A DNA stretch of 64,000 nucleotides from Melioribacteraceae bacterium (GCA_011525875.1 WYBN01000009.1:372001-436000), one strand, 5' to 3'; positions 17,946 to 26,393 are shown, counted from the stretch's first letter. The notes: generated by a model from the sequence alone, not told the origin. Program-made: numbers and translations.

Positions 17946-18512
17946 TTGGATTTAGATTTTATAGCTAAAAACATCAAAGAAATTATAACGGAAATTGGAG
18001 AAGATCCTTCACGACAAGGTTTGGAAAAAACTCCTGAGAGAGTAGCAAAAGCATACGAGTTTTTAACCGGTGGCTACAGGCAAAATATTGACGATGTTCT
18101 TAATGGCGCTGTCTTTAAAGAAGAATACGATGAAATGGTAATTGTTAAAGACATTGATTTTTACAGTCTTTGCGAACACCACATACTTCCTTTTTATGGT
18201 AAAGTCCATGTTGCATATATTCCCAGCGGCAAAATTGTCGGTTTGAGTAAAATCCCCCGCTTAGTGGATGTATTTGCCAGAAGACTTCAGGTTCAGGAAA
18301 GATTAACAAGACAGATTGCCGAAACTATTGATAATTATTTGAACCCCGACGGCGTTGCCGTTGTAATTGAAGCCTATCACATGTGCATGATGATGCGCGG
18401 AGTTGAAAAACAAAATTCTATCACTACATCCAGCGCTATGCTAGGTTCATTTAAGGATGACGAAAGAACGCGCGTGGAATTTTTGAAGTTGATTTCCAAT
18501 AAAAGAATATGA
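17946..18512 (+). CDS. folE: GTP cyclohydrolase I
   Basis: 188 residues from a TTG start at 17946. I chose it because AGAGGGGAA lies just upstream and the protein then has the usual length, starting before [26 protein letters not shown]. Frames starting at 17850 or 17901 would overlap the preceding gene deeply. Zinc ligands are C76 and H79 ([10 protein letters not shown]) and C147 ([11 protein letters not shown]). [11 protein letters not shown] is the family signature. The enzyme makes 7,8-dihydroneopterin triphosphate from GTP, the entry to folate, tetrahydrobiopterin and queuosine. It sits between the pterin synthase gene and an SDR gene that it overlaps by 4 bp (ATGA). Confidence 0.92.
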   Translation: MDLDFIAKNIKEIITEIGEDPSRQGLEKTPERVAKAYEFLTGGYRQNIDDVLNGAVFKEEYDEMVIVKDIDFYSLCEHHILPFYGKVHVAYIPSGKIVGLSKIPRLVDVFARRLQVQERLTRQIAETIDNYLNPDGVAVVIEAYHMCMMMRGVEKQNSITTSSAMLGSFKDDERTRVEFLKLISNKRI

Positions 18513-19222
18513 AAAATAAATCCAACAATAGAATTGTATGGATTACCGGCGCAAGTTCGGGCATCGGCAAATCAACTGTAAACGAATTTCTTTCTAACGG
18601 CATAAACATAGCGGCAAGTTCCCGCAAACCAGAAGTATTGAATAAAAATATCGATCCCAAATTCCGAAATTTGATTGCCTTCCATCCGCTTGATGTATCA
18701 GATTACAAACAAACCCAAGAGGTTTATAATTCAATAGCTGCTGACTCCAGGGTTGAATGTCTTATTAATAATGCAGGAATTACCACTTTCTCCGAAGCAA
18801 AGGAAGATAGTTTTGAAGTTATTCGCGAAATTATTAATGTGAATTTGCTTGGTGCAATCAATACGATAAAAGCGGTAATACCTGAAATGATAAATTCTAA
18901 AAACGGACTTATCATTAATATACTTTCGGTTGCAGCAAGAAAAATATTTAACAGAAGCAGCGCTTATGCAGCCTCTAAAGCAGGGTTGCTCGCCTACTCA
19001 AATGTTTTAAGAGAAGAATTGAGAGAATATAACATTCGAGTTGTTAATATTCTTCCTGGAGCAACAAAAACTCCGATATGGCATTCCAGCGTTTTAGAAA
19101 AATATTCAAATAGAATGATGTCGCCTGATGACATTGCCAAACTAGTATTTAACATTTATTCACAAAAGTCTAATGCCGTTTGGGAAGAGGTTGTTTTAAG
19201 ACCTGTTAAAGGCGACCTTTAA
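18509..19222 (+). CDS. Short-chain dehydrogenase/reductase, possible sepiapterin-reductase role
   Basis: 237 residues of a classical SDR: cofactor loop TGASSGIG (13-20), NNAG (87-90), and catalytic S140, Y153 and K157 (SAYAASKAG). The start overlaps the stop of folE by 4 bp, so the two are translationally coupled. Since the two preceding genes would provide 6-pyruvoyl-tetrahydropterin, a reductase that completes a tetrahydrobiopterin-type pterin (sepiapterin reductase activity) is an attractive guess. The SDR fold alone does not prove the substrate. It is probably cytoplasmic and NADP(H)-dependent, and it is the last gene of the run. Confidence 0.82.
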   Translation: MKNKSNNRIVWITGASSGIGKSTVNEFLSNGINIAASSRKPEVLNKNIDPKFRNLIAFHPLDVSDYKQTQEVYNSIAADSRVECLINNAGITTFSEAKEDSFEVIREIINVNLLGAINTIKAVIPEMINSKNGLIINILSVAARKIFNRSSAYAASKAGLLAYSNVLREELREYNIRVVNILPGATKTPIWHSSVLEKYSNRMMSPDDIAKLVFNIYSQKSNAVWEEVVLRPVKGDL

Positions 19223-19434
19223 TTTTACTCCCTTCGTTTGATTTTTATTCTTAGACAACACAACCGATTATATTGCTCTGCGTCACTCGCAAAATAAACT
19301 GGTTACTATTTTAAAAAAATATTTTGCTATTGATACTTACGATAATTAAGTTCTTAACGTCCGATATAGAAATTATTTTTGTTCATCTATTGTTGTTAAT
19401 AAACAAAACTCAAAAATTATTAATTGGAGCCTCA

Positions 19435-20766
19435 ATGAAAAAAATAATTGCTTCAATTCTTGCCTTAAGTTTTCTTTTCATGTTAAACTCATGCGACAAG
19501 AAAAAGAAAAATGTTACCGAACCTGAAGAAGAAGAATCTGTTACGGTTGTAGTTAGTTCGACGTCTTCAGGTTCAGTTGAAACAGATGCAGGTTTTGGTC
19601 TTTCGATAGTACCAGGTGTAGTTCCGCCAAATGAAAGCGGTCAAAGCGCGAGCGTTACTTTTTCAATAGAAACCGGAGTTGATTCACCCGCTCCGATTAT
19701 GACAGGCGCTGCATTGAATTCATCAGTCTCTAAGTTTGGACCTGAAGGGTTTAATTTTCAATGGCCTGTCAGAACTTTATTCCCCTATTCGGGAGATGTT
19801 GCTGACCTATCGGTCGCCTTCTATGATCCTTTAGATCAGCAATGGGTGCTCGTGCCAAAATCTGAAGTGGATATCAATAATAATACAATTACTGCCGACG
19901 TTCTCGAACTGGGCTATTATGCGGTTGTTAAGGTTTCCAGCGGGCTGGCAAAAGACAATAGTGAATGGAGTGACGGAGGTTTTATGTTTTCGGGCGAATC
20001 GGGCTACTATTATACATTAACAGTTGCTTCGGTTACCAACTTCAAATATCCATGGCAGGCAAGATACTATGGTAATAGGATAGTCGGTTCTACGGGTTCT
20101 TCGGGGAGTAATGCGACTGGCGGGCCGAGGCAGCCTACTACAATACATCTGCCGCAGGCAACCTATCAAATATGGATAACCAGAACACAACCCGGAACAT
20201 TATCTCAGTTACCGAAAATTTACACCTATTCAGTACCGGCTTCCGGAACAATCAGCCAGGCGGTTACTTACACATCGGCATTAAGCAGCGGTAGCGGCTG
20301 GGCTACGCTGCAAATGCCGGGCGGTGGAAACTGGGTCGAAGGACGTCCGGATGGATGGGCTGCCCCTACTACCACATACGGTACAGGCGAGTTTCAGGCT
20401 ACTCTGACCTGGATTAATTCAGCAAGCGCTACCGCAGATATCGATCTGCATCTTTTTGGTCCCAATGATTTACATGTTTACTGGAGTAATGAGGCGCCTT
20501 CCGGAAGCGCATTTCAATTAGACAGAGACTGGATAAGCGCATTAGGATATGCCACGGAAAATATTTACAGTGTTTCAACAATTCCGTCGGGCAATTACGA
20601 AATATATGTAAATCTCTATAGTCTGTATGCCGGTTCTTCCGGGAATTATAACGTGAGAATAATTTATAAGGGCGCTGTTAACTCGTATTCCGGCAGTTTA
20701 TCAACTCCAAATCAGAATGATGATGATAAATCTAAAATGGTAAAGATCAGATCGTTCACAAAATAA
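19435..20766 (+). CDS. Lipoprotein with YfaP/DUF2135-like C-terminal domain
   Basis: 443 residues from the ATG at 19435, which follows TTGGAGCC; an earlier in-frame TTG at 19324 would add 37 residues before the signal peptide. The lipobox LNSC gives C20 as the lipid-attached residue. Residues after it are acidic and low in complexity. A middle part (about 60-150) resembles ZU5-like/adhesion modules (FGPEGFNFQWPVRTLFPY). The C-terminal part holds a pattern like DUF2135/YfaP: TADIDLHLFGPNDLHVYW, FQLDRDW, ENIYSVSTIPSGNYEIYVNLYS. It is probably an outer-membrane or surface lipoprotein of unknown role. A bidirectional terminator separates it from the next gene. Confidence 0.75.
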   Translation: MKKIIASILALSFLFMLNSCDKKKKNVTEPEEEESVTVVVSSTSSGSVETDAGFGLSIVPGVVPPNESGQSASVTFSIETGVDSPAPIMTGAALNSSVSKFGPEGFNFQWPVRTLFPYSGDVADLSVAFYDPLDQQWVLVPKSEVDINNNTITADVLELGYYAVVKVSSGLAKDNSEWSDGGFMFSGESGYYYTLTVASVTNFKYPWQARYYGNRIVGSTGSSGSNATGGPRQPTTIHLPQATYQIWITRTQPGTLSQLPKIYTYSVPASGTISQAVTYTSALSSGSGWATLQMPGGGNWVEGRPDGWAAPTTTYGTGEFQATLTWINSASATADIDLHLFGPNDLHVYWSNEAPSGSAFQLDRDWISALGYATENIYSVSTIPSGNYEIYVNLYSLYAGSSGNYNVRIIYKGAVNSYSGSLSTPNQNDDDKSKMVKIRSFTK

Positions 20767-20776
20767 AATTAATAAA

Positions 20777-20806
20777 AAAAACCTCCGGTTCATGCCGGAG
20801 GTTTTA
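20777..20806. terminator. Bidirectional terminator between convergent genes
   Basis: AAACCTCCGG, loop TTCATG, CCGGAGGTTT: a perfect 10-bp stem with an A-run on the left and TTTT on the right. It lies between the converging lipoprotein and Spy-like genes and can serve both. Confidence 0.88.
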
Positions 20807-20826
20807 AATCGGTCAGTGTTTCTTGT

Positions 20827-21333
20827 TTAGTCTTGAATATCGAATCTACAGTTGGGGTTTCCGCCTCTGAATTTATGACCAAACCCGAAATCGCCCCGCC
20901 CAAATCTTCCCTCAAAGTTTCTTGTACCGAAACCGCGGTGATTTTTCCAAATCTCTTTCTGTTCATCATCTAAAATATTATTAATGCTCATCCAGAGGTC
21001 AATTCTCGATTTGGCGAGATTACTTTTTAATTCAGCGTTTTTGTCAATTAGGCTTTTAATCTTTTCTGAATTAGGTTTATCATCATCCATAAGCTTTCGG
21101 ATTTCGAGCTGATTTTTTCTTATCTCTGCTTGTACATCAATATTTTTCTTTTGATGTTCGTAATGAAGTGCATCAAATTTTTCTTGCTGTTCTTTTGTTA
21201 AGTCAAGAATGTCGATCATTCTTTCGCCCTTTACTTGCTTTTTCTGCAAAAACATTTTTCTTTGAACCTGGGGTTGGGCGAAATTTAATCCTGCAAGTGC
21301 AAGAAGCAGTGTTACTAAAAGAATCCTTTTCAT
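20827..21333 (-). CDS. Spy/CpxP-like periplasmic protein
   Basis: 168 residues. A signal peptide (1-19, ending LNFAQ) is followed by helical, highly charged sequence with the LTxxQ-type motif DLTKEQQEKFDALHYEH, a second helix AEIRKNQLEIRKLMDDD and a third region DEQKEIWKNH. This is the layout of the Spy/CpxP/zinc-resistance-associated family of periplasmic chaperones or metal sensors. The C-terminal 30 residues are Gly, Arg and Phe rich. It diverges from the ECF sigma gene by about 135 bases and is a natural candidate target of that sigma factor (inference). Confidence 0.78.
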   Translation of the reverse strand: MKRILLVTLLLALAGLNFAQPQVQRKMFLQKKQVKGERMIDILDLTKEQQEKFDALHYEHQKKNIDVQAEIRKNQLEIRKLMDDDKPNSEKIKSLIDKNAELKSNLAKSRIDLWMSINNILDDEQKEIWKNHRGFGTRNFEGRFGRGDFGFGHKFRGGNPNCRFDIQD

Positions 21334-21467
21334 TTTGTTTCTCCTTATTTTTAATTGAATTGTTTATTCGGTATTTTGACAAAAGGATTACAAGGCAGGT
21401 TTAAAATTAGTCTGATTAAACCTTATAGATGCGAAAGATGTCAAATTAGCAGTTAGAAATCGAATTT

Positions 21468-22007
21468 ATGGAACTAAACGATAAAGAACTCGTTGAAAAA
21501 TTTTTAAACGGAAGCGAACAAGCATTCAATGAGATTGTAAGACGGTATCAAAAAAAAATCTATTGGCATGCGAGACAGATGCTTGGCAATCACCTCGACG
21601 CCGATGAAGTTACACAGGAAGTATTGATTGTGATATATAATAAAATAAATAAATTCAATTTTGAATCGAATCTTTATACATGGATCTATAGAATTACGTC
21701 AACAAGGTCATTGAATTTAATAAAAAGAAAAAAAATTAAGCAATTCTTTTTTATAGACGATGAAAATGAAAATCAATTTGCCGATTCTTCCGATATAGTG
21801 GGGGATATAGAAAAAAAAGAAAAACTTGAACGTGTGGAAAAGAATCTGCAAAAACTACCTCCGAAACAGAGGCAGGTTTTTATCTTGAGAAATTTCGAGC
21901 AATTATCTTATGAAGAAATTTCTGAAATTACAGGGAAAAGCGTTGGCGGATTGAAGGCAAATTATTTTCACGCATTACGGAAAATAACGGAGATGCTGAA
22001 TGAATAA
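21468..22007 (+). CDS. ECF-type RNA polymerase sigma factor
   Basis: 179 residues. Region 2 is visible in AFNEIVRRYQKKIYWHARQMLGNHLDADEVTQEVLIVIYNKINKF...LYTWIYRITSTRSLNLIKRKK. Region 4 appears as LQKLPPKQRQVFILRNFEQLSYEEISEITGKSVGGLKANYFHALRKI. There is no region 3, as expected for extracytoplasmic-function sigmas. It directs RNA polymerase to stress or envelope promoters. The stop overlaps the start of the next gene by 8 bases, and that gene encodes a single-pass membrane protein, so this is a sigma/anti-sigma pair. A terminal Spy-like gene completes the unit. Confidence 0.92.
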   Translation: MELNDKELVEKFLNGSEQAFNEIVRRYQKKIYWHARQMLGNHLDADEVTQEVLIVIYNKINKFNFESNLYTWIYRITSTRSLNLIKRKKIKQFFFIDDENENQFADSSDIVGDIEKKEKLERVEKNLQKLPPKQRQVFILRNFEQLSYEEISEITGKSVGGLKANYFHALRKITEMLNE

Positions 22008-22605
22008 GCAGACTAAAGAAAAAATTTTACTTTATCTTTCAGACAAAATGAAAGAAACAGAAAAAAGAAATTTTGAAGAAGAACTTCAAAATTCTCCGGC
22101 TCTGGAAAATGAACTCGCACAGTTAAACGCAAAAATTGAAGAATTTAAAACTCTTTACATTACAGCAGAAGACACAAATTATTTTAATAATATTCTGCCG
22201 CGGGTAAAGGAAAAACTTCAACAGCAGACGGATAAAAAACTATTTACCTGGCGGAGGGCATTTGCTTTAGGTTTCGTTTCAATAGTATTAATTGTACTCA
22301 TGTTTAGGACCGAACCCGGTGATAAACAATTCTTATCTATAAACGGGGAAACAGAACAAACTTTTTCTGATGAAGAAATCATAGATGAATTTCTAACATC
22401 AAGATATCCTTTATTCTTCAGTTCCGGGTTCGAAGATGAGGATTCTGAATTGGAACTTTACTCGCTTTCGGAAATAACGCCGGAAGAATACATTGAATAT
22501 AATAACTTGACTTATTCGTTCGAATTTTATGATCATCTTCGAAGTCTGGATAACGAAGAAATAGACAGAGTATTTTCTTACTTAAGCGATAAAAAAATTC
22601 TTTAG
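22000..22605 (+). CDS. Putative anti-sigma factor, single-pass membrane protein
   Basis: 201 residues. The N-terminal ~75 residues are helical and charged (KILLYLSDKMKETEKRNFEEELQNSPALENELAQLN), like the cytoplasmic sigma-binding domain of anti-sigma factors that lack the zinc HxxxCxxC motif. One membrane helix lies at about 86-101 (AFALGFVSIVLIVLMF). The acidic C-terminal half would be periplasmic. The call rests mainly on position: translation overlaps the ECF sigma gene by 8 bases. It probably holds the sigma factor inactive at the inner membrane until an envelope signal arrives. Confidence 0.72.
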   Translation: MNKQTKEKILLYLSDKMKETEKRNFEEELQNSPALENELAQLNAKIEEFKTLYITAEDTNYFNNILPRVKEKLQQQTDKKLFTWRRAFALGFVSIVLIVLMFRTEPGDKQFLSINGETEQTFSDEEIIDEFLTSRYPLFFSSGFEDEDSELELYSLSEITPEEYIEYNNLTYSFEFYDHLRSLDNEEIDRVFSYLSDKKIL

Positions 22606-22613
22606 GAGTTAAT

Positions 22614-23090
22614 ATGAGAAGAATAATCTTAATATCAGTAATTGCGGTGCTTTCAGCCGGACTTTTAGAAGCGCAGCCTCAGCCGCCTTTCAAAAAAAGA
22701 GGAATGCATTTCAATAGACTGGAAGAGCTCGAAAAAATAAAAATTATTGAAGCGTTGAATATGGATGAGGAAACCACATTGAAATTTTTCGCAAGAAGGA
22801 AACAGCATCTTGATGAACAGTTTAAACTGATTGAGGAAAGAAATTTTCTTCTAGACGAAATACAAACGATCCTTGGGGAAGACAAAAACGCGGATGAAAA
22901 ATATTTTGTTAAAAAAATTGATCAAATTTCTGAGATAGAAAAGAAAATTGTTAAAGAAAGAACAAGTTTTTTCGATTCTCTGGACGAAATATTTACCAAA
23001 GAACAAATCGCAAAATTTATTCTTTTCGAATATAGATTTAAGCAGCAGGTTCGTGAAGCGGCATTCAAACGAAGAAGTCAAGTAGATTAA
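22614..23090 (+). CDS. Spy/CpxP-like periplasmic helical protein
   Basis: 158 residues with a signal peptide (1-20, ending LLEAQ), a short Pro/Lys-rich segment and then three charged helices: EKIKIIEALNMDEETTLKFFARRKQHLDEQFK, NADEKYFVKKIDQISEIEKKIVKERTSFFDSLDEIFTKEQIAKFILFEYRFK. The pattern (helical hairpin, xxLTxEQxAKFxLFE) matches periplasmic proteins often encoded after ECF sigma/anti-sigma pairs in Bacteroidetes. A role as periplasmic sensor or chaperone that modulates the anti-sigma factor is an inference from context. It starts 9 bases after the anti-sigma gene. Confidence 0.68.
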   Translation: MRRIILISVIAVLSAGLLEAQPQPPFKKRGMHFNRLEELEKIKIIEALNMDEETTLKFFARRKQHLDEQFKLIEERNFLLDEIQTILGEDKNADEKYFVKKIDQISEIEKKIVKERTSFFDSLDEIFTKEQIAKFILFEYRFKQQVREAAFKRRSQVD

Positions 23091-23122
23091 GCCGTTTCGA
23101 TTAGTTTTAGAAAGTTATACAG

Positions 23123-23194
23123 ACCTCGTCTCAAAAAAAATTATCCCGGAATAAATATAGGGTTGATTTTTGTTGAGTCGAGGTTTATTTTTTG
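23123..23194 (+). terminator. Possible terminator hairpin after the ECF module
   Basis: ACCTCGTCTCAA (23123-23134) pairs with TTGAGTCGAGGT (23173-23184) with one mismatch across a 38-base loop, followed by TTATTTTTT. The long loop is atypical, so confidence is modest. It lies just before tRNA-Leu. Confidence 0.4.
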
Positions 23195-23205
23195 AGGCGT
23201 TTTTT

Positions 23206-23289
23206 GCGGAAGTGGTGAAATTGGTATACACGCTACTTTGAGGGGGTAGTGCCCGTTAGGGCGTGCGGGTTCAAGTCCCGCCTTCCGCA
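23206..23289 (+). tRNA. tRNA-Leu (anticodon GAG)
   Basis: The 84-base sequence folds with acceptor GCGGAAG/CTTCCGC, anticodon stem CTACT/GGTAG with loop TTGAGGG (anticodon GAG), a long variable arm (TGCCCGTTAGGGCG), T-stem GCGGG/CCCGC with loop TTCAAGT, and discriminator A. The long variable arm is diagnostic of a class II tRNA. CCA is not encoded. The gene is followed 32 bases later by a TPR gene. Confidence 0.96.
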
Positions 23290-23321
23290 CTCTCTGTCTT
23301 AAATAAAATAAGGATATTCAA

Positions 23322-24077
23322 ATGAAACAAATTCTTTTTGGACTTTTATTCGTTGCTCTTACTACTATCGTTTTCGGTCAGAATGCTGAAATGGATCCTG
23401 ATGCTGCCAAAAATTACAATGATGGAAACAATCTGCTAAAATCCGGTCAACTGGATGAAGCATTACATAAATATAATGCAGCTTTAAAATCTTCTAAGGA
23501 CTACCGTATTTTTTATCAGAAAGCCGTTACACTCAAAAAGATGAATAAATACACTGAAGCTGAAGATGCATTCAAAAAAGCTATTGAATCTAATCCGAAT
23601 TTTGATATTGCTTATAATGGACTCGGAGGCACGTATTTTGTCGACGGTCAATACCGCAATGCAATTGAAGCATTCAAAAAATTTGGTGAATTAACTTCCA
23701 AAGCCGCCCATAAAAAGCAGGCTAATGAATATATCGCAAGAGCTTATGCTAAACTTGGCGAAGAGGCAAAAAGGGACGGTAAATATAACGATGCGATTGA
23801 TTTTCTCGTTAAGGGTACTGAATATTTTGATTTTGATGCCGGCTATCTGCTCTTAGCCGAAGTTTATGTCGAAACAAATAATTATGACAAAGCCCTTGAG
23901 GCAGCTGATAAAGCTCTCAACAGCCGTAAATCAATTCCAAGAGGCGCACCTTTCTATTATAAGGGGAAAGCATTTAAAGGAATGGGAGATATTGCTAAAG
24001 CAAAAGAAGCTTTTGAGGAAACAAAGAAAGATCCCAAATATAAAAGCTTAGGCGAATACGAACTAAAGTTATTATAA
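23322..24077 (+). CDS. Tetratricopeptide-repeat protein, secreted or periplasmic
   Basis: 251 residues. A signal peptide (1-19, ending VFGQ) precedes about five or six TPR units with the usual pattern, for example NLLKSGQLDEALHKYNAALK, YTEAEDAFKKAIESNPNF and FVDGQYRNAIEAFKKFGEL. TPR proteins act as scaffolds for protein complexes; the partner is not evident here. It starts 32 bases after tRNA-Leu and ends in a strong terminator, so it is either read with the tRNA or from a promoter hidden in that gap. The ATAAGG upstream of the ATG can serve as ribosome binding site. Confidence 0.85.
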   Translation: MKQILFGLLFVALTTIVFGQNAEMDPDAAKNYNDGNNLLKSGQLDEALHKYNAALKSSKDYRIFYQKAVTLKKMNKYTEAEDAFKKAIESNPNFDIAYNGLGGTYFVDGQYRNAIEAFKKFGELTSKAAHKKQANEYIARAYAKLGEEAKRDGKYNDAIDFLVKGTEYFDFDAGYLLLAEVYVETNNYDKALEAADKALNSRKSIPRGAPFYYKGKAFKGMGDIAKAKEAFEETKKDPKYKSLGEYELKLL

Positions 24078-24080
24078 GAA

Positions 24081-24110
24081 AAAAAACCCTCGCTTGTCGA
24101 GGGTTTTTTT
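24081..24110. terminator. Rho-independent terminator after the TPR gene
   Basis: CCCTCG, loop CTTGT, CGAGGG, extended by A6 on the left and T7 on the right. It sits between converging genes and is probably used in both directions. Confidence 0.88.
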
Positions 24111-24123
24111 AAATGAATAAATC

Positions 24124-24741
24124 CTAAAGAAGACTGAACATAAAAGTTGCGCTGAACATTAAGGCGGTAATAGATTTCTCATCGCTGGTCAATGAATTAC
24201 CAAGATCAATCTCTTCTTTCCCTAACAAATTATAAAAATGATATTTTGCGGAAATGTCCACATCGACTTTTGGCAGCAGGGTAAATTCTGCGCCAAGGCC
24301 AACGCCCAAACCAACGCGTGAAAATGAGTCGCTTTTGAATGTTGATGAATTTACTTTTGTTTCCATTTCGCCGAAGCTGTTAAAATTAATGTCTAAAGCA
24401 AGATAAGGGGCAAGCGGTCCCGGAATTAATTTCCATTCGCCTCCTACTCCAAGAGATAGAATACTGCCGGATATTTCAATACCGCTGTCTTCGCTGCCGA
24501 GCATAGTATAGTATACCGAACCTACTATTTTAAGAGGCAATACCGGCAGACTGAGCTTAGCTTTACCGCCAATATGCAGTTCAGAGCCCAAGCCTAAACC
24601 GCCATCGCTAATTTTCTCGGTGTAATAATCAGGAGCCTGAAAACTGGATATGCCTCCGCTCAATCCGAGTTTTAATCCCTGCGCGAAGATGAAAGTTGAA
24701 GATAAGAGAATCATAATTGGAATTAGAAGTAATTTTTTCAC
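24124..24741 (-). CDS. Small outer-membrane beta-barrel protein
   Basis: 205 residues from the GTG at 24741. I prefer this start because GGGAGG lies 4-5 bases before it; an in-frame TTG at 24753 would place the ribosome binding site inside the gene. A signal peptide (about 1-21, ending IFAQ) is followed by Gly-rich alternating strands (GLKLGLSGGISSF, LSLGVGGEWKLIPGPLAPYLALDINF, RVGLGVGLGAEFTLLPKVDVDISAKYHFY) and a final aromatic strand ending MFSLL. This matches the 8-stranded OmpA/OmpW-like barrel size. Function unknown. It converges on the TPR gene. Confidence 0.75.
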   Translation of the reverse strand: MKKLLLIPIMILLSSTFIFAQGLKLGLSGGISSFQAPDYYTEKISDGGLGLGSELHIGGKAKLSLPVLPLKIVGSVYYTMLGSEDSGIEISGSILSLGVGGEWKLIPGPLAPYLALDINFNSFGEMETKVNSSTFKSDSFSRVGLGVGLGAEFTLLPKVDVDISAKYHFYNLLGKEEIDLGNSLTSDEKSITALMFSATFMFSLL

Positions 24742-24908
24742 ATTTCCTCCCAAAAGAATTAGTGATAATGTTTAATATAAATAATTCCCGTAACATTTAA
24801 TCGAAGAAAAATTAAGTTTTTGTAACTCGGTTTGATGGAGACTATATTTTTTCTTGACTGCTTCTTTCATTATATTTCATCATTATTTTCGTAATAAATG
24901 AAAGATTA

Positions 24909-26390
24909 ATGAAAGATATCTTGTTGATATTTCTTTTTCTCGGCATAATTACTACAGCTTTACTGATCACCGAATATATAGCAAAATCCCGAAAATCTCT
25001 CCAAGAATTATCTCGAAAGAGCCTGCACATAATTTCTTGTTTGTTAGCGGCTATCAGTCCATGGATTATTGAGTACCGGCACTTGTGCTATACAGCGTTC
25101 TTTATGACAATTGCGACATTAGTTCTTCTCAAGTTTAATTTGCTCAGGGGAATTGACTCCCATCAAAGAAAGAGCTGGGGTATTTTTTTCCTATCGCTCG
25201 CGTATTTAGCGCTTATTTTATTCCTTGAAAATCATAAATGGATTATTACCGTCTCGCTGGTTATACTAGCCTTGGCGGATTCTTTTGCAGCTTTAACCGG
25301 TAGTTACTTCAGCAAAAAATATTTTAATCTTTCCAGCGATAAAAAATCTATACCGGGTTCGATAGTATTTTTCTTAACAACGACTATAATTCTAACTTCT
25401 TTTTATGTGGTTGGATATAACACCGTCATTGTGTATTCTGCTGTTGCGGAATTGAAATACTTTATTCTATTTGCCGTTATGGCATCTGTAATCTTGACTG
25501 TGTTTGAAGCGATTTCATCAAAAGGATTTGACAATTTTTCCGTTCCAATTATCACGGCTGTTTTGCTTTACACTCTGGTTCAAAGCGGCGGGCATGAATT
25601 AATAATTTCGTTTTCGTCGGGGATGCTATTAGCCGGTGCAGTTGCTTTTATTTCTTACAAAGTCCGATTTCTTACCTTAAGCGGGGCTTTTGCCACTTTT
25701 TTACTAGCGGGTTTTATTTTTGGATACGGAGGATGGAAATGGAGTCTGCCTATTCTTACTTTCTTCGTACTCTCAAGTTTACTTTCAAAAATCCGGAAAG
25801 GTATTAACGAAAAAGTTGAAACTTATTTTGAAAAAACAAGCGTGCGCGATCACATGCAGGTATTTGCCAACGGCGGGTTAGGGGGCATTCTCGTTATTAT
25901 AAATCAGATTGCTCCAAATGAATTATTCTATTATATGTACATCGCATCGCTTGCTGCGGTTTGCGCTGATACTTGGGCTACCGAGATTGGAACATTGATT
26001 AAAACGCGGACGTATAACATTTTAAATTTTAGAATAACGGAACAGGGAATATCGGGGGGGATATCTGCATTGGGAACATTCGGCGGTTTACTTGGCGCTT
26101 TCGTTATTTCATTATCCGGATTCTTTTGGATTCAAGCCGACACACTTAATTATTTTTTATTGATAATTCTTTCGGGGTTATTTGGCACTTCTTTCGATAG
26201 CTTTTTAGGAGCGACGATACAAATTCAATATAAGTGTAAACTCTGCAGTAAAATTACCGAGAAAGAGAATCACTGCGGACAGAAATCAATTCCTTTCAAA
26301 GGTTATGAATGGATTAATAATGACATCGTTAATTTATTATCCGGCGCTGCCGGAATTTTTATGATAACAATATTAAGCGGACTGCTGTAA
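24909..26390 (+). CDS. Fusion of polyprenol/phytol kinase-like domain and DUF92 (VTE6-like) domain
   Basis: 493 residues, almost entirely membrane helices. The N-terminal half (1-~225) resembles CTP-dependent dolichol/phytol kinases (SEC59/VTE5 group): RKSLHIISC (36-44), ADSFAALTGSYFSKKYF and KKSIPGSIVFF, the latter matching the family KSxEGS element. The C-terminal half (about 235-493) matches DUF92/VTE6: SGAFATFLLAG, RDHMQVFANGGLGG, CADTWATEIGTL, GGISALGTFGGLLGA and NDIVNLL. In plants, VTE5 phosphorylates phytol and VTE6 phosphorylates phytyl phosphate, so this single protein could perform both steps on an isoprenoid alcohol (inference). The next gene starts 3 bases after its stop. Confidence 0.75.
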   Translation: MKDILLIFLFLGIITTALLITEYIAKSRKSLQELSRKSLHIISCLLAAISPWIIEYRHLCYTAFFMTIATLVLLKFNLLRGIDSHQRKSWGIFFLSLAYLALILFLENHKWIITVSLVILALADSFAALTGSYFSKKYFNLSSDKKSIPGSIVFFLTTTIILTSFYVVGYNTVIVYSAVAELKYFILFAVMASVILTVFEAISSKGFDNFSVPIITAVLLYTLVQSGGHELIISFSSGMLLAGAVAFISYKVRFLTLSGAFATFLLAGFIFGYGGWKWSLPILTFFVLSSLLSKIRKGINEKVETYFEKTSVRDHMQVFANGGLGGILVIINQIAPNELFYYMYIASLAAVCADTWATEIGTLIKTRTYNILNFRITEQGISGGISALGTFGGLLGAFVISLSGFFWIQADTLNYFLLIILSGLFGTSFDSFLGATIQIQYKCKLCSKITEKENHCGQKSIPFKGYEWINNDIVNLLSGAAGIFMITILSGLL

Positions 26391-26393
26391 AAT

